NCBI GenBank assembly: GCA_963835085.1
Contig: CAWIED010000001.1
Location: 1,550,001 to 1,614,000 of the forward strand
DNA length: 64,000 nt
DNA from: JBDIAG01 sp963835085
GTDB taxonomy: Bacteria > Actinomycetota > Actinomycetes > Actinomycetales > CAWJMD01
Direction: 5' to 3'
The notes beneath the pieces were generated by a model. The model saw only the letters and a program-made list of their open reading frames with translations. It was not told the DNA's origin and ran no database searches. The translations under genes and the position numbers were made by a program. Each line of letters begins with the position of its first letter. Position 1 is the first letter of the stretch. Positions 27,287 to 35,735 of the stretch are shown in pieces.

Positions 27287-27988
27287 ATGACGTACACAGT
27301 CATGGAGGCGGCCATGAGGCAGGCACATTCGTCCAAGGCCGCTGTAGACGGCCCGGGTCTCCAACGCACCATTGCCTTGACGGACGCTGTGGTGGCGATC
27401 GCCATGACGCTGCTCGTACTGCCCCTGGTCGAGCAGGCCGGCGAGGTCGACAGCGCTCACCTGGGATCGTGGCTCGGCGGTCATCGTGACCTGATGCTCT
27501 CCTTCGCCATCAGCTTCATGGTCATCTACGTGTTCTGGGCGGCACACGCGGGCGCTCTGAGACGAGCGGAGGTCGCCGGCGTCGAGGTGCCGGGATTGCG
27601 GCCGTTGAATCTCTGGTGGCTGATGGTCATTGCGTTCCTCCCGTTCCCCACCGCGGTGGTCGGCCGCGACCTGAACACGGTCTCTGCACCCACGTACATC
27701 GGCACCATGCTCGTGCTCTCCGGCCTGACCTCCACGATCATCAATCTCGTCGACCGAGCGGCCGGTCCGCCCCGTCGAGGCGGCTGGGCCTGGGTGACCA
27801 CAGGGGTGTTCGCGGTGTGTACCGCGCTCAGCATCGTCAACGCCGAACTTGGCGTCTTCGCACTCCTGTCGCTGGCTCTGGTGCGTCTTTTCGACAAACG
27901 GATGCTCAGACGAGGGTCGGGTGATCAGGCGACCGACGATAGAACGCCGACCGGTTCGCGTCGCGGTGGCGAAGGAGCGTCCACGTGA
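27287..27988 (+). CDS. TMEM175-like (DUF1211) membrane protein, putative K+ channel
   Basis: About 233 residues with six hydrophobic segments. The first helix carries RTIALTDAVVAIAMTLLVLPL, matching the F/L-S/T-DAV-x-AIA-x-TLL motif that defines bacterial TMEM175 homologues, which form tetrameric potassium channels. Later segments include LSFAISFMVIYVFWAAHA and WVTTGVFAVCTALSIV. ATG 27287 follows AGGTG; a second Met at 27314 (MRQAHSSK) is possible. It overlaps the downstream CPBP gene (GTGA, 27985-27988). Channel activity is inferred from family only. Confidence 0.75.
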   Translation: MTYTVMEAAMRQAHSSKAAVDGPGLQRTIALTDAVVAIAMTLLVLPLVEQAGEVDSAHLGSWLGGHRDLMLSFAISFMVIYVFWAAHAGALRRAEVAGVEVPGLRPLNLWWLMVIAFLPFPTAVVGRDLNTVSAPTYIGTMLVLSGLTSTIINLVDRAAGPPRRGGWAWVTTGVFAVCTALSIVNAELGVFALLSLALVRLFDKRMLRRGSGDQATDDRTPTGSRRGGEGAST

Positions 27989-28809
27989 GCAGGCATCGGC
28001 AAGAACGCACGACAAGCCCGACGGAGGCTGGATTCTCCACGCACACAACGGATCTCGGCGTGAGCGGAACCCTGCACCAGGCACGGCCGTGGTGGGGCGA
28101 CCAACCGAGACCGGTGTGGACGGCCTTCGCGCTGGCGGTTGGGGCCACGCTGCTCACCGTCGTCGTCGGCATTGCCGGTGCCCTGCTGATTCCTGCCCGG
28201 GGTGACGTCGCCGATCTGGTGCGTCGCCTCATCGCCGTCCTGCTGGTCGTCGTCGGGGTCCTTGTCATCGTGGGCAGGTCACACGCCTGGCGACGCCTCG
28301 GCGCTGCCGGCCCAGCAACCTGGAGGGACGTCAGGCTGCTGGGCGTCCCAGCCGTGGTTGCCCTGGCGCCGGTGGTGACGGGCTTCGACCTCCCCAGCGC
28401 GGGCATCCTGGCAGTGCTCATCGCGGGCTATGTCGCGACCGGGGTGTTCGAGGAGGTGTGGCACCGCGGCGTCATCCTGGACGCGCTCCGACCTGTGGGG
28501 TTGCGCAAGGCGGCGTTCATCGGCGGCGCGTTCTTCGGCGCCAGCCACCTCGCCAATATCGCCTTCGGCCAATCCGTGGCGGTCTCACTGGCACAGTCGG
28601 TGGGGGCGTTCTGCTTCGGCGTCGGATTCAGCGTGTTCCGCTGGCGCACCAACGCCGTGTGGCTGCTGGCCGGCATCCACGCGGTCGGCGACCTGATGTT
28701 CAAGGTGACGAATCTTCACGGTGGCACGCTGTGGGCCTTCCTGGTGTGCCATGACGTCGCCATGCTGCTCTGGGGGCTGTGGTGCCTGAGGAGCCTCGAG
28801 CGGGCGTGA
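27985..28809 (+). CDS. CPBP family intramembrane glutamic endopeptidase
   Basis: 274-residue multi-span membrane protein of the CPBP (Abi/CAAX-protease-like) family. Motif 1, FEEVWHRGVILDAL (about 152-165), has the paired Glu and the Arg. Motif 2 is FFGASHLANIAFG with the His. Motif 3 is WLLAGIHAVGD. A soluble N-terminus of about 40 residues precedes the first span. The GTG start overlaps the TMEM175-like stop by four bases. Bacterial members act in protein processing or bacteriocin immunity; the target here is unknown. Confidence 0.82.
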   Translation: MSRHRQERTTSPTEAGFSTHTTDLGVSGTLHQARPWWGDQPRPVWTAFALAVGATLLTVVVGIAGALLIPARGDVADLVRRLIAVLLVVVGVLVIVGRSHAWRRLGAAGPATWRDVRLLGVPAVVALAPVVTGFDLPSAGILAVLIAGYVATGVFEEVWHRGVILDALRPVGLRKAAFIGGAFFGASHLANIAFGQSVAVSLAQSVGAFCFGVGFSVFRWRTNAVWLLAGIHAVGDLMFKVTNLHGGTLWAFLVCHDVAMLLWGLWCLRSLERA

Positions 28810-28864
28810 GAGCGCTGGACTGGTGCGCGAGGCAGCCAGGACCAGACCCTCAATCACACCGGCC

Positions 28865-28934
28865 AAGGATCAGCTCAGATCAAGACCGGCTCAGACAACA
28901 AGGATCAGCTCAGATCAAGACCGGCTCAGACAAC
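28865..28934. repeat. Perfect 35-bp direct repeat at the end of the RNB gene
   Basis: Two abutting identical 35-bp units (28865-28899 and 28900-28934), each starting AAGGATCAGCTCAGATC and ending GGCTCAGACAAC. The RNB gene stop codon (28926-28928) lies inside the second unit. Confidence 0.9.
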
Positions 28935-30386
28935 AGTGAAGTCGATGGTGCGCTTCACCGGATCGGCCGACTCCAGCTGCACCCGAACCTTGGTTCCAAG
29001 CTCCAGAGCGCCACTCACCGTGCCCAGCACGGCGGGATCGCTCAACTGCACCAGCCCCCTGCCCGTCGGCGCGGTGCCCTTGCCGTTCTTGAGGTCGACG
29101 ATCACCCCGTCGAAGACCTCCCCCACCCGCGGCTGGAGCAAGAGCGCCTCGAACAGGTCTACGCCCGCACGTTCGAGGGCATTGGCAGCGTGATCGGAGG
29201 CTGCCATCAGCTCGGAGAGGCTGGGGGCGGACGTCAGGGCGGCGCGTGCCCAGCCGGGTACTTCACCGCCCCGACACAGCGCCTCGCAGATGGCCAGCCC
29301 GAACCGATCCACCAGGCGACGCAAGGGCGCGGTGACGTGGGCGTACTCGTCAGCCACCGCCGACTGCATGCGCTGTAGCGGCAGTTCCCCGTCGAAGGCG
29401 GTGTAAGCGGCTCCGCGGAACAGCACGGCCGACTCGTGACTCAACGCCAGTTGCCGGGGATCGCTCGGGTCGAGCCCGCGCAACCACTCGGCGTAGCCGA
29501 CCTCAACAGGCCAGGGCACCCCCAGGGCCGCCGACTGCCGGCGCAACCTGTCGATCGTCGGTTGGTCCGGCGGTGGCATCGTGCGCAGAATCCCCACCTT
29601 GCCCGCGAGCATGATGTGGGCAGCCGCCCGCCCGGTGAGCAGCGACACCTGCGCATTCCACTGCTCCACCGGCACCAGTGGGCGGTAACGCAGCACATAC
29701 CCGTCAGCAGTCGCCTCGATCTCCTGGTCTGGCACCCGCAACGACGCTCCGCCCCGGGCCTCCTCGGCCGCCAGCAACAGCTCTCCCAGTGGCTTCAACA
29801 ACGCCAGCTCGGCCGGCGGCGACCCCGCGTCGAAGGCTGCCTGCACCTCGTCGTAGGCGAACCGCGCGCGGCTGCGGACCTTCGCGCGCTGCACCGTTGC
29901 CTTGGTGGTGGCCCCGCTGGAGTCGACGTCGATCGTCCACACCAAGGCCGAACGGAGCTGGCCGGGCAGCAGGCTGGCCGCGCCCTCGCTGAGCACCCGC
30001 GGATGCAGCGGCACACTGCGCTGGGGCGCGTAGAGCGTCTGGCCGCGGCGACGCGTCTCGGCATCGAGCACCGAACCTGCGACGACGAAAGACGGTACGT
30101 CCGCGATGGCGTAGTACACGCGAAAACCATTGCCCCGCTGGACAAGACACATCGCCTGGTCGAGATCCAGCGAACCCGGCGGATCGATGGTGACGAAGTG
30201 GAGGTCGGTGTGGTCGTGATCGGGCAACGGCGTCTGGGCCGCAGCCCGCTCTGCTTCGGCCAGCGCCTCGGACGAGAACTCTCCGGGCGCCTTCAACTCC
30301 ACCAGCAACGCCTCGAAGGCCGCGTCGAGCTCGGCGCTGGGCAGCGCATCGCCGCCCCTGAAGTAGATCCGTGCCACGTCGGTCAC
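28926..30386 (-). CDS. RNB-domain ribonuclease (RNase II/R family)
   Basis: 486-residue 3'-5' exoribonuclease. The catalytic RNB core has HFVTIDPPGSLDLDQAMCL (about 61-80), holding the clustered metal-binding Asp residues, and later HPRVLSEGAASLLPGQLRSA and DEYAHVTAPLRRLVDRF, the standard end of the RNB domain. It lacks the N-terminal cold-shock domains of RNase R; the final 60 residues (FDGVIVDLKNGKGTAPTGRG) look like a degenerate S1-like barrel. This compact form is common in actinobacteria. The ATG at 30386 lies 34 bases from the divergent yaaA start. Confidence 0.87.
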   Translation of the reverse strand: MTDVARIYFRGGDALPSAELDAAFEALLVELKAPGEFSSEALAEAERAAAQTPLPDHDHTDLHFVTIDPPGSLDLDQAMCLVQRGNGFRVYYAIADVPSFVVAGSVLDAETRRRGQTLYAPQRSVPLHPRVLSEGAASLLPGQLRSALVWTIDVDSSGATTKATVQRAKVRSRARFAYDEVQAAFDAGSPPAELALLKPLGELLLAAEEARGGASLRVPDQEIEATADGYVLRYRPLVPVEQWNAQVSLLTGRAAAHIMLAGKVGILRTMPPPDQPTIDRLRRQSAALGVPWPVEVGYAEWLRGLDPSDPRQLALSHESAVLFRGAAYTAFDGELPLQRMQSAVADEYAHVTAPLRRLVDRFGLAICEALCRGGEVPGWARAALTSAPSLSELMAASDHAANALERAGVDLFEALLLQPRVGEVFDGVIVDLKNGKGTAPTGRGLVQLSDPAVLGTVSGALELGTKVRVQLESADPVKRTIDFTVV

Positions 30387-30420
30387 TGTAGAGCCAGACC
30401 CTGCCCTCTACCCTGACCCG

Positions 30421-31194
30421 GTGCTCATCCTGCTGCCACCGTCGCGCGGTCTCAGTCCCCGTCGCCGAGGCAGGCCGGTGGACGTCGCCCGGCTCAGTCT
30501 CGGCGGCCTCACCCAGGCGCGGCTGACCGTGCTCAACGCCGTGGCTTCGGCCTCCGTCCGCCCCGATGCTGCTGCCCTGTTCGGCGAGCCCGACTCGATA
30601 CTTCCGGCCGTGCGCGCCAACGCCAGGTGGGCCGACGCGCCTGCCACGGCGGTTCGCGATCTGTACAGCGGCGTGCTGTACGACGCCCTCGGGCTGGCCG
30701 GCCTGCCCACCGGCGCCAAGCGCCGGGCCACCGCGCGGGTGCTGGTGGCCTCGGCGGTCTGGGGAATGCTGCGCCTAGACGACGCCGTGCCGGCCTACCG
30801 CTGCTCGATGACCGCCACGCTGCCGGAACTCGGTGCAACTCTTGCCGCCCACTGGCGACCTCACCTTGCCCGCGAGTTCGATGAACTGTCGCCGGAGCTG
30901 GTGCTGGATTGCCGCTCGTCGGACTATCAAGCGGCCTGGCGCCCCCGCGGCGCCCTGGCCGAACGCGTGGTGCCGGTGCGTGTGATGCGCGAACAGGCGG
31001 GGCGACGCAGCGTGGTGTCGCACCTGGCCAAACTCACTCGCGGCGAGGTGGCCCGCCATCTGCTCGTGCGCCCCGGTGCCGAGCCCCGGACACCCCAACG
31101 ACTCGCGGCGGCGGTGGGCGAGGTCTTCGAGGTGGAGCTCACTCCCCCGGCCCGAGATGGCGCGCGCACGCTCGACGTCATCATCAGGAATTAG
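30421..31194 (+). CDS. yaaA: YaaA family peroxide-stress protein
   Basis: 257 residues from GTG 30421, beginning MLILLPPSRGLSPRRRG, the diagnostic LPPS motif of the YaaA/DUF328 family. Family-typical blocks AVRDLYSGVLYDALGL, RVLVASAVWGMLRLDDAVPAYRCSM and VLDCRSSDYQAAW are all present. In E. coli YaaA limits intracellular iron during peroxide stress and binds DNA. The usual S-E-x-K after LPP is SRG here. It is monocistronic and divergent from the RNB gene. Confidence 0.85.
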   Translation: MLILLPPSRGLSPRRRGRPVDVARLSLGGLTQARLTVLNAVASASVRPDAAALFGEPDSILPAVRANARWADAPATAVRDLYSGVLYDALGLAGLPTGAKRRATARVLVASAVWGMLRLDDAVPAYRCSMTATLPELGATLAAHWRPHLAREFDELSPELVLDCRSSDYQAAWRPRGALAERVVPVRVMREQAGRRSVVSHLAKLTRGEVARHLLVRPGAEPRTPQRLAAAVGEVFEVELTPPARDGARTLDVIIRN

Positions 31195-31325
31195 GACGAC
31201 GCCAGCCTGGCGCGAACGGCTGGTCTGGAGTGGGCGGCGGGGGTGCGCGCCCAGGGCGGTCAAGCTGAGGCAGACGCGCGCCTGAGTTTCTGTCGTTCCG
31301 CGAAGACCGAGGCCAAGGCGTGCCT

Positions 31326-31649
31326 GGTGCTATGCGCGATTCGCTCCGCGCGGACGGCACCACGTGACACGCTTTCCATCGCCTGCCCTGTTCTTATGGG
31401 TGCCACCGCGGGATATCCACGCGTCCGGCACCACACAACGCCGCTTCCCAGCGCCCACCCGCCCTGAGGGGTGCCAACCGCGGCCCATTTCACGCACCTG
31501 GCACCGCGCAACGCCGCTTCCCAGCGCACACTCCTCCTGAGGGGTGCCAACCGGGGGATATCTCACGCGTCCGGCACCACACAACCTCACCCCTCCGCGC
31601 CCCCCTTTCTGAGGGATGTCAACCGCAGGATTTCTTACGCATCCGGCAT
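31326..31649. repeat. Tandem array of five about 72-bp hairpin units (array 2)
   Basis: Unit starts at 31326, 31399, 31470, 31543 and 31614. The outer stem GGTGCC/GGCACC is the same as in array 1, and so are the period and unit count, while linkers differ (CAACGCCGCTTCCCAGCGC). In the last unit the stem is GATGTC/GGCATC, so a G-C pair has become A-T on both sides. It occupies the centre of the 813-base gene-free gap 31195-32007; the flanks (31195-31325, 31650-32007) show nothing recognisable. Confidence 0.8.
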
Positions 31650-32007
31650 CACCCCAGCTCACCGTCTCGCGGCCCTCAGATCCACTGGTGCAATCGCAGC
31701 CAGTGCGCCGATGGACCTGAGCATGCCTAGCGTCGAGTCTTAGGCGAATTAGTCGATTTCGGCTACGATTCGCACCGGGGTCGCGGCGCCACCTCCAGCC
31801 CTCGTTGTCCCTTATCCGACACGACTGACGTGGCGAGCTCAGATTTCGTGCTCAGCTGCCAACGCCAGCAGGAATTCGTGTCGACAAAGGGACATCGCCG
31901 GTCTGACTCACGCAAGACAAGCGACCAAGCCGGCAACAAAGAGCCGGGCAAGGGCTGACCCCGGGGTGGCCACCCTGCGGAGGGGGTCGAGAGCCGCCCA
32001 CTCCGGA

Positions 32008-33201
32008 CTAGATCGCCCCCAGAGCCTTGGACAGATCACACAGCAGGTCGTCGGTGTCCTCCAGACCCACGGAGATCCGCACCACGGAATCCGTGATGCC
32101 CACAGCGGCACGGCCCTCGGTGCCCATCCGACGGTGGGTTGTGGTGGCCGGGTGGGTGATGAGCGACTTCGAGTCACCCAGGTTGTTGGAGATGTCCACC
32201 AGCTCCAACCCATCGAGCAAGGAGAAGGCGGCCTGCTTGCCGCCAGCAGCCAGTTCGAAGGTGACGACCGTTCCGCCGCCCGTCATCTGGGCCCGGGCCA
32301 GGTCATGCTGCGGATGCGAGGGCAGGAATGGGTAGCGCACCCAGGAGATCTGCGGTTGCTCCTCGAGCCAGGCGGCGATCCGCAGGGTCGACTCCTGCAT
32401 CTTGGTGACGCGCAGGTTCATCGTCTCCAGGCCCTTGATCACCGTCCACGCCGTGAACGGGCTCATCGAAGGCCCGGTGTGCCGCATGAGCTCCTGCACC
32501 GGCCCGTCGATGTACTCCGGTGAGCCCAGAATCGCGCCTCCGAGCGTGCGACCCTGTCCGTCCATGTGCTTGGTGGTGGAATACACCACCACGTCGGCCC
32601 CGAGCTCGAGCGGACGCTGCAGCAGCGGCGTCGCGAAGACGTTGTCGACGACTACCGTCGCGCCCGCCGCGTGCGCCAGTTCGCACACCGCGCGTACGTC
32701 GACGATCTCCTGCATCGGGTTCGACGGCGACTCGAAGAACACGACCTTGGCGCCCCCTGCCAGGGCCTGTTCCCACTGGGCCAGGTCGGGACCGTCGACG
32801 AAGGTGGTCTCGATCCCCCAGCGCGGCAGGATGTCGGAGAGGATCGCAAAGCACGAGCCGAATAGGCTGCGCGAGGCCACTACCCGGTCACCGACGTCGA
32901 GAATCGCTGCGAGAGAGGTGAACACGGCCGCCATGCCGGTAGCCGTCGCGAAGCAGGCAGGCGCGCCTTCGAGCAACCGCAGCCGTTCTTCGAGCATGGT
33001 CACGGTGGGGTTGCCGTAGCGGGAGTACATGTAGTGGTCGAGCTCGCCGGTGAACGCCGCTTCCGCGGCGGCCGCGCTCGGGTACACATAGCCGCTCGTG
33101 AGGTAGAGAGCCTCAGCCGTCTCGTCGAAGTTGCTGCGGAGCAGGCCGCCCCGCACCGCCACGGTGTCGGGTCGCCAGTTGGGTGACTCCTGCACGCTCA
33201 T
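32008..33201 (-). CDS. metZ: O-succinylhomoserine sulfhydrylase
   Basis: PLP enzyme of the Cys/Met metabolism family that makes homocysteine from O-succinylhomoserine and sulfide. 397 residues from ATG 33201 (MSVQESPNWRP). Visible: YMYSRYGNPTVTMLEERLRLLEG (about 57-79), the PLP-lysine in VVYSTTKHMDGQGRTLGG (about 200-217), and SLGGVESL-type region replaced by DISNNLGDSKSLITHPATTTH, typical of MetZ. The start overlaps the rhodanese gene stop as ATGA. Close relatives use O-acetylhomoserine; the rhodanese-metZ pairing matches mycobacteria. Confidence 0.92.
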   Translation of the reverse strand: MSVQESPNWRPDTVAVRGGLLRSNFDETAEALYLTSGYVYPSAAAAEAAFTGELDHYMYSRYGNPTVTMLEERLRLLEGAPACFATATGMAAVFTSLAAILDVGDRVVASRSLFGSCFAILSDILPRWGIETTFVDGPDLAQWEQALAGGAKVVFFESPSNPMQEIVDVRAVCELAHAAGATVVVDNVFATPLLQRPLELGADVVVYSTTKHMDGQGRTLGGAILGSPEYIDGPVQELMRHTGPSMSPFTAWTVIKGLETMNLRVTKMQESTLRIAAWLEEQPQISWVRYPFLPSHPQHDLARAQMTGGGTVVTFELAAGGKQAAFSLLDGLELVDISNNLGDSKSLITHPATTTHRRMGTEGRAAVGITDSVVRISVGLEDTDDLLCDLSKALGAI

Positions 33202-33629
33202 CCCTGCCTCCACGGCAGACCCTCGGCGCGCCAGCCGGTGGCACCGCGGTGGCCTTCATCGTCCAGACCGCCCTCGAATCCATGCAGGATGTTGTACGCG
33301 GCGGTGAAGCCGAGCTGAGTGGCCGCTTTGGCCGCACCCACCGAGCGCACCCCGGAGCGGCACAGGAACACCACGGGCCGATCGGGCTCGCTGTCTTGCA
33401 GCGCCGTCCTCAGCTGGTCGGCAAAATGCGAGTTGGGCTGGCCCCCCGGAAAGGTGACCCACTCGATCAGCAGGGCCTGGGCCCCTGCCGACGCGAGGTC
33501 GGGCACCCCCACGTAGGCCCACTCCGCCTGCGTACGAACGTCTACGAGGAGGGCTCCCCCGTCATGCACGAGGTCCCACGCCTCCTGGGGGGTCACGTCG
33601 CCGGCATAACCGGACGCTGGTGTTGGCAT
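33198..33629 (-). CDS. Rhodanese-like sulfurtransferase linked to metZ
   Basis: 143 residues from ATG 33629 (MPTPASGYAG), with GGAAGGA upstream. Single rhodanese domain with TPQEAWDLV, LLVDVRTQAEWAYVG and the active-site loop VVFLCRSGVRSVGAA (catalytic Cys at about 101). Overlap with metZ (33198-33201) suggests it supplies or handles sulfane sulfur for homocysteine synthesis; this role is inferred from context. Confidence 0.88.
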   Translation of the reverse strand: MPTPASGYAGDVTPQEAWDLVHDGGALLVDVRTQAEWAYVGVPDLASAGAQALLIEWVTFPGGQPNSHFADQLRTALQDSEPDRPVVFLCRSGVRSVGAAKAATQLGFTAAYNILHGFEGGLDDEGHRGATGWRAEGLPWRQG

Positions 33630-33716
33630 GACGCCGTCCTTCCACACTCTCTGCTGCTCTCTTGCTGTTCATTAAGCCCTGGGCCGGGTCAGGGCCGTTG
33701 GGCACACACCTGACGG

Positions 33717-34451
33717 TCAGGCCTCGCCGCGCACGAGGATGGCACGACACTCCTCGCACTGCACCACCTCATCGGGGTCCGCGTGCCGAATCGCAGAGAG
33801 TTCGGCGGCGCTGAACTCCACCCGGCAGGCTCCGCATCGGGCCCCGGTGAGTGCAGCTGCGCCGACTCCGGCGCCGCTCTGCCTGATCCGCTCGTAGAGG
33901 GCGAGCAGCTCAGCGCCTACTGCAGCGCTGGCCACCTCCCGCCGATCGGTCACGTCGGCGTTCTCCGCGTCGATCTGAGCCAGGCCCGCGTCACGCCGGC
34001 TGGTGGCGTCGGCCTGCTGGGAGGCCACCTCGGCGAGTTGCGCCGTCAACGCGTCGAGACTGCTCTGGGCCGCTTCGAGCTGTTCCATCACCTCGAGCTC
34101 CACGTCTTCGAGCTCAGCCTGGCGGCGGGCCAGCGACGTGAGCTCGTGCTGCAGGCCGGTGAGGTCCTTGGCCGATCCGGTGCCGGAGTTCAGCCGCTCG
34201 GTGTCGCGGGCGGCCCGGGTGCGAACCTGCTCCACGTCTGCTTCGGCCTTGCGTACCGCCCGTTCGAGGTCGGAGACGTTCGTGCGCGCTTGCGCCTGCT
34301 CGTCCGCGAGCCGGCGCGACCGGGCAGCCAGGTCGTCGAGCTCGGACAGCTCCGGCAGGCTCCGCCGCCGATGGGCGAGCTGGCGCGCGGACGTGTCGAG
34401 GTCGGCGAGCGCGAGCAGCTTGTGCTGCTCTGCGCGGGGGGCGGTGCTCAC
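33717..34451 (-). CDS. C4-type zinc-ribbon coiled-coil protein
   Basis: 244-residue protein. Residues about 20-180 form a long helical coiled coil rich in Ala, Glu, Gln and Arg (RSRRLADEQAQARTN, VELEVMEQLEAAQSSLD-like heptads). The C-terminus is a zinc ribbon with CGAC (about 205) and CEEC (about 234). This CT398-like family is widespread in actinobacteria next to Nif3-like genes. It overlaps the upstream Nif3-like gene by four bases. Molecular role unknown. Confidence 0.85.
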   Translation of the reverse strand: MSTAPRAEQHKLLALADLDTSARQLAHRRRSLPELSELDDLAARSRRLADEQAQARTNVSDLERAVRKAEADVEQVRTRAARDTERLNSGTGSAKDLTGLQHELTSLARRQAELEDVELEVMEQLEAAQSSLDALTAQLAEVASQQADATSRRDAGLAQIDAENADVTDRREVASAAVGAELLALYERIRQSGAGVGAAALTGARCGACRVEFSAAELSAIRHADPDEVVQCEECRAILVRGEA

Positions 34452-35626
34452 CTGGGGTCTCCTTCAACGGTGCTGGGGTTGGACGGCGATCCCGGCAGCA
34501 CCAGGTTCCACGGGTCGCTGCTGAGCGTGCTGACGTGCAGGTCGAGGTCTGCGAAGCCGGCCGCGAGCAGTTCGGCGCAGCGCGGCAGCCACGGCCACTC
34601 GCTGGCCCAGTGCGACACGTCGATCAGATACGGCCTCCCGTCGCCGGAGAAGTCGCGAGCCTCCGAAGCGGGGTGGTGGCGCAGGTCGGCCGTGAGGTAC
34701 ACGTCGGCGCCGCTGGCGCGCACCTCGCCGAAGAGCGAGTCACCCGCCCCACCGCAGAGCGCGACCGTGCTCACCTGGGCGTCGAGGTCTCCCGACACCC
34801 GTACGCCATGTGCCGTAGGCGGCAGGAGCTGGGCTATCCGTTCGGCCAGATCCCGCAGGGAACAAGGGCTTTCGAGCCTGCCGACGCGTCCGATCCCGCT
34901 GTTCGCCCGGTGTGAGACAGCCGCCTGCGCCAGCAGTTGCACTGCGGGTTCCTCGTACGGATGAGCCGCGATGACGGCCTCCAGCACAGCGCCGGCACGA
35001 TGGGCCGGCACGACGAGTTCGATCTTGCACTCCGGTACCTGCGAGCGCTCACCGGCGATGCCGATGGTGGGGTTGCTGGCGGCGCCGGCTTCGAAGGTGC
35101 CGGTGCCGGAGCCCGTCCACGCACAGCGGGTGTAGTCGCCCAGCACGCCCGCGCCGGCCGCGGCCGCGGCGTCGATCACGGCCTCGGCCTGGGCGGGCGG
35201 CACGTAACTGACCAGAGTGAAGCGCTCGTCGGGCGGCAGCGGATCCAGCGGGTGGACGTCGATCAGACCCAGCAACCCGGCCAGGGCGTCGTTGACCCCG
35301 CCGGGCGCTGCGTCGGCATTGGTGTGCGCTACATAGAGCGCCACTCCGGCCCTGATCAGCCTGTGCAGCACCCGGCCCTTGGCAGTGTCTGCGGCCACCG
35401 AGTGCACGCCCTTGAGCAGCAGCGGGTGGTGCACCACGAGCAGGTCGGCCTGCATCCGCTCGGCCTCAGTTACCACAGCCGGCACCGGATCAACGGCCAG
35501 GAGCACCCTGCGCACAGGTGCTTGCGGATCTCCGCAGACGAGGCCCACCGCATCCCACGACTGGGCCGTGGCAGGTGGGTAGGCGTCGTCGAGGAGTGCT
35601 ACGACCTCCGCCACGGTGCTCGCCAC
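34448..35626 (-). CDS. Nif3-like dinuclear metal centre protein
   Basis: 392 residues of the NIF3/GTP cyclohydrolase I type 2 family, with the inserted CutA/PII-like middle domain (about 130-240) that long members have. Metal ligands: DLLVVHHPLLLKGVHS (about 61-76, paired His), VAHTNADAAPGGVND (about 99-113), and the C-terminal DVSHWASEWP segment. It begins the two-gene operon with the zinc-ribbon protein. Despite wide conservation the reaction is not settled. Confidence 0.88.
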   Translation of the reverse strand: MASTVAEVVALLDDAYPPATAQSWDAVGLVCGDPQAPVRRVLLAVDPVPAVVTEAERMQADLLVVHHPLLLKGVHSVAADTAKGRVLHRLIRAGVALYVAHTNADAAPGGVNDALAGLLGLIDVHPLDPLPPDERFTLVSYVPPAQAEAVIDAAAAAGAGVLGDYTRCAWTGSGTGTFEAGAASNPTIGIAGERSQVPECKIELVVPAHRAGAVLEAVIAAHPYEEPAVQLLAQAAVSHRANSGIGRVGRLESPCSLRDLAERIAQLLPPTAHGVRVSGDLDAQVSTVALCGGAGDSLFGEVRASGADVYLTADLRHHPASEARDFSGDGRPYLIDVSHWASEWPWLPRCAELLAAGFADLDLHVSTLSSDPWNLVLPGSPSNPSTVEGDPR

Positions 35627-35684
35627 TCGATGGAGCCTAGTGCCTGGCGCAGGGGCGCTGGCCGGGTGTTCGTCCTAGGAGCCG

Positions 35685-35735
35685 CTTAAGGGTCGTCGGG
35701 AAATAGCCACTGCTGATTTCTCGGCGCGCCCTAAG
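35685..35735. repeat. TTAAGGGCGCGCC hairpin repeat with IS insertion at its edge
   Basis: CTTAAGGGTCGTCGGGAAAT and GATTTCTCGGCGCGCCCTAA, an imperfect hairpin with a short AGCCACTGCT loop, related to 22420-22466. The final CTAAG (35731-35735) is the left target-site copy of the adjoining IS. Confidence 0.6.

Noticed and set aside
28810..28930. Riboswitch or small RNA downstream of the CPBP gene
   Set aside because: The apparent structure is explained by the exact 35-bp direct repeat; no recognisable riboswitch core is present.
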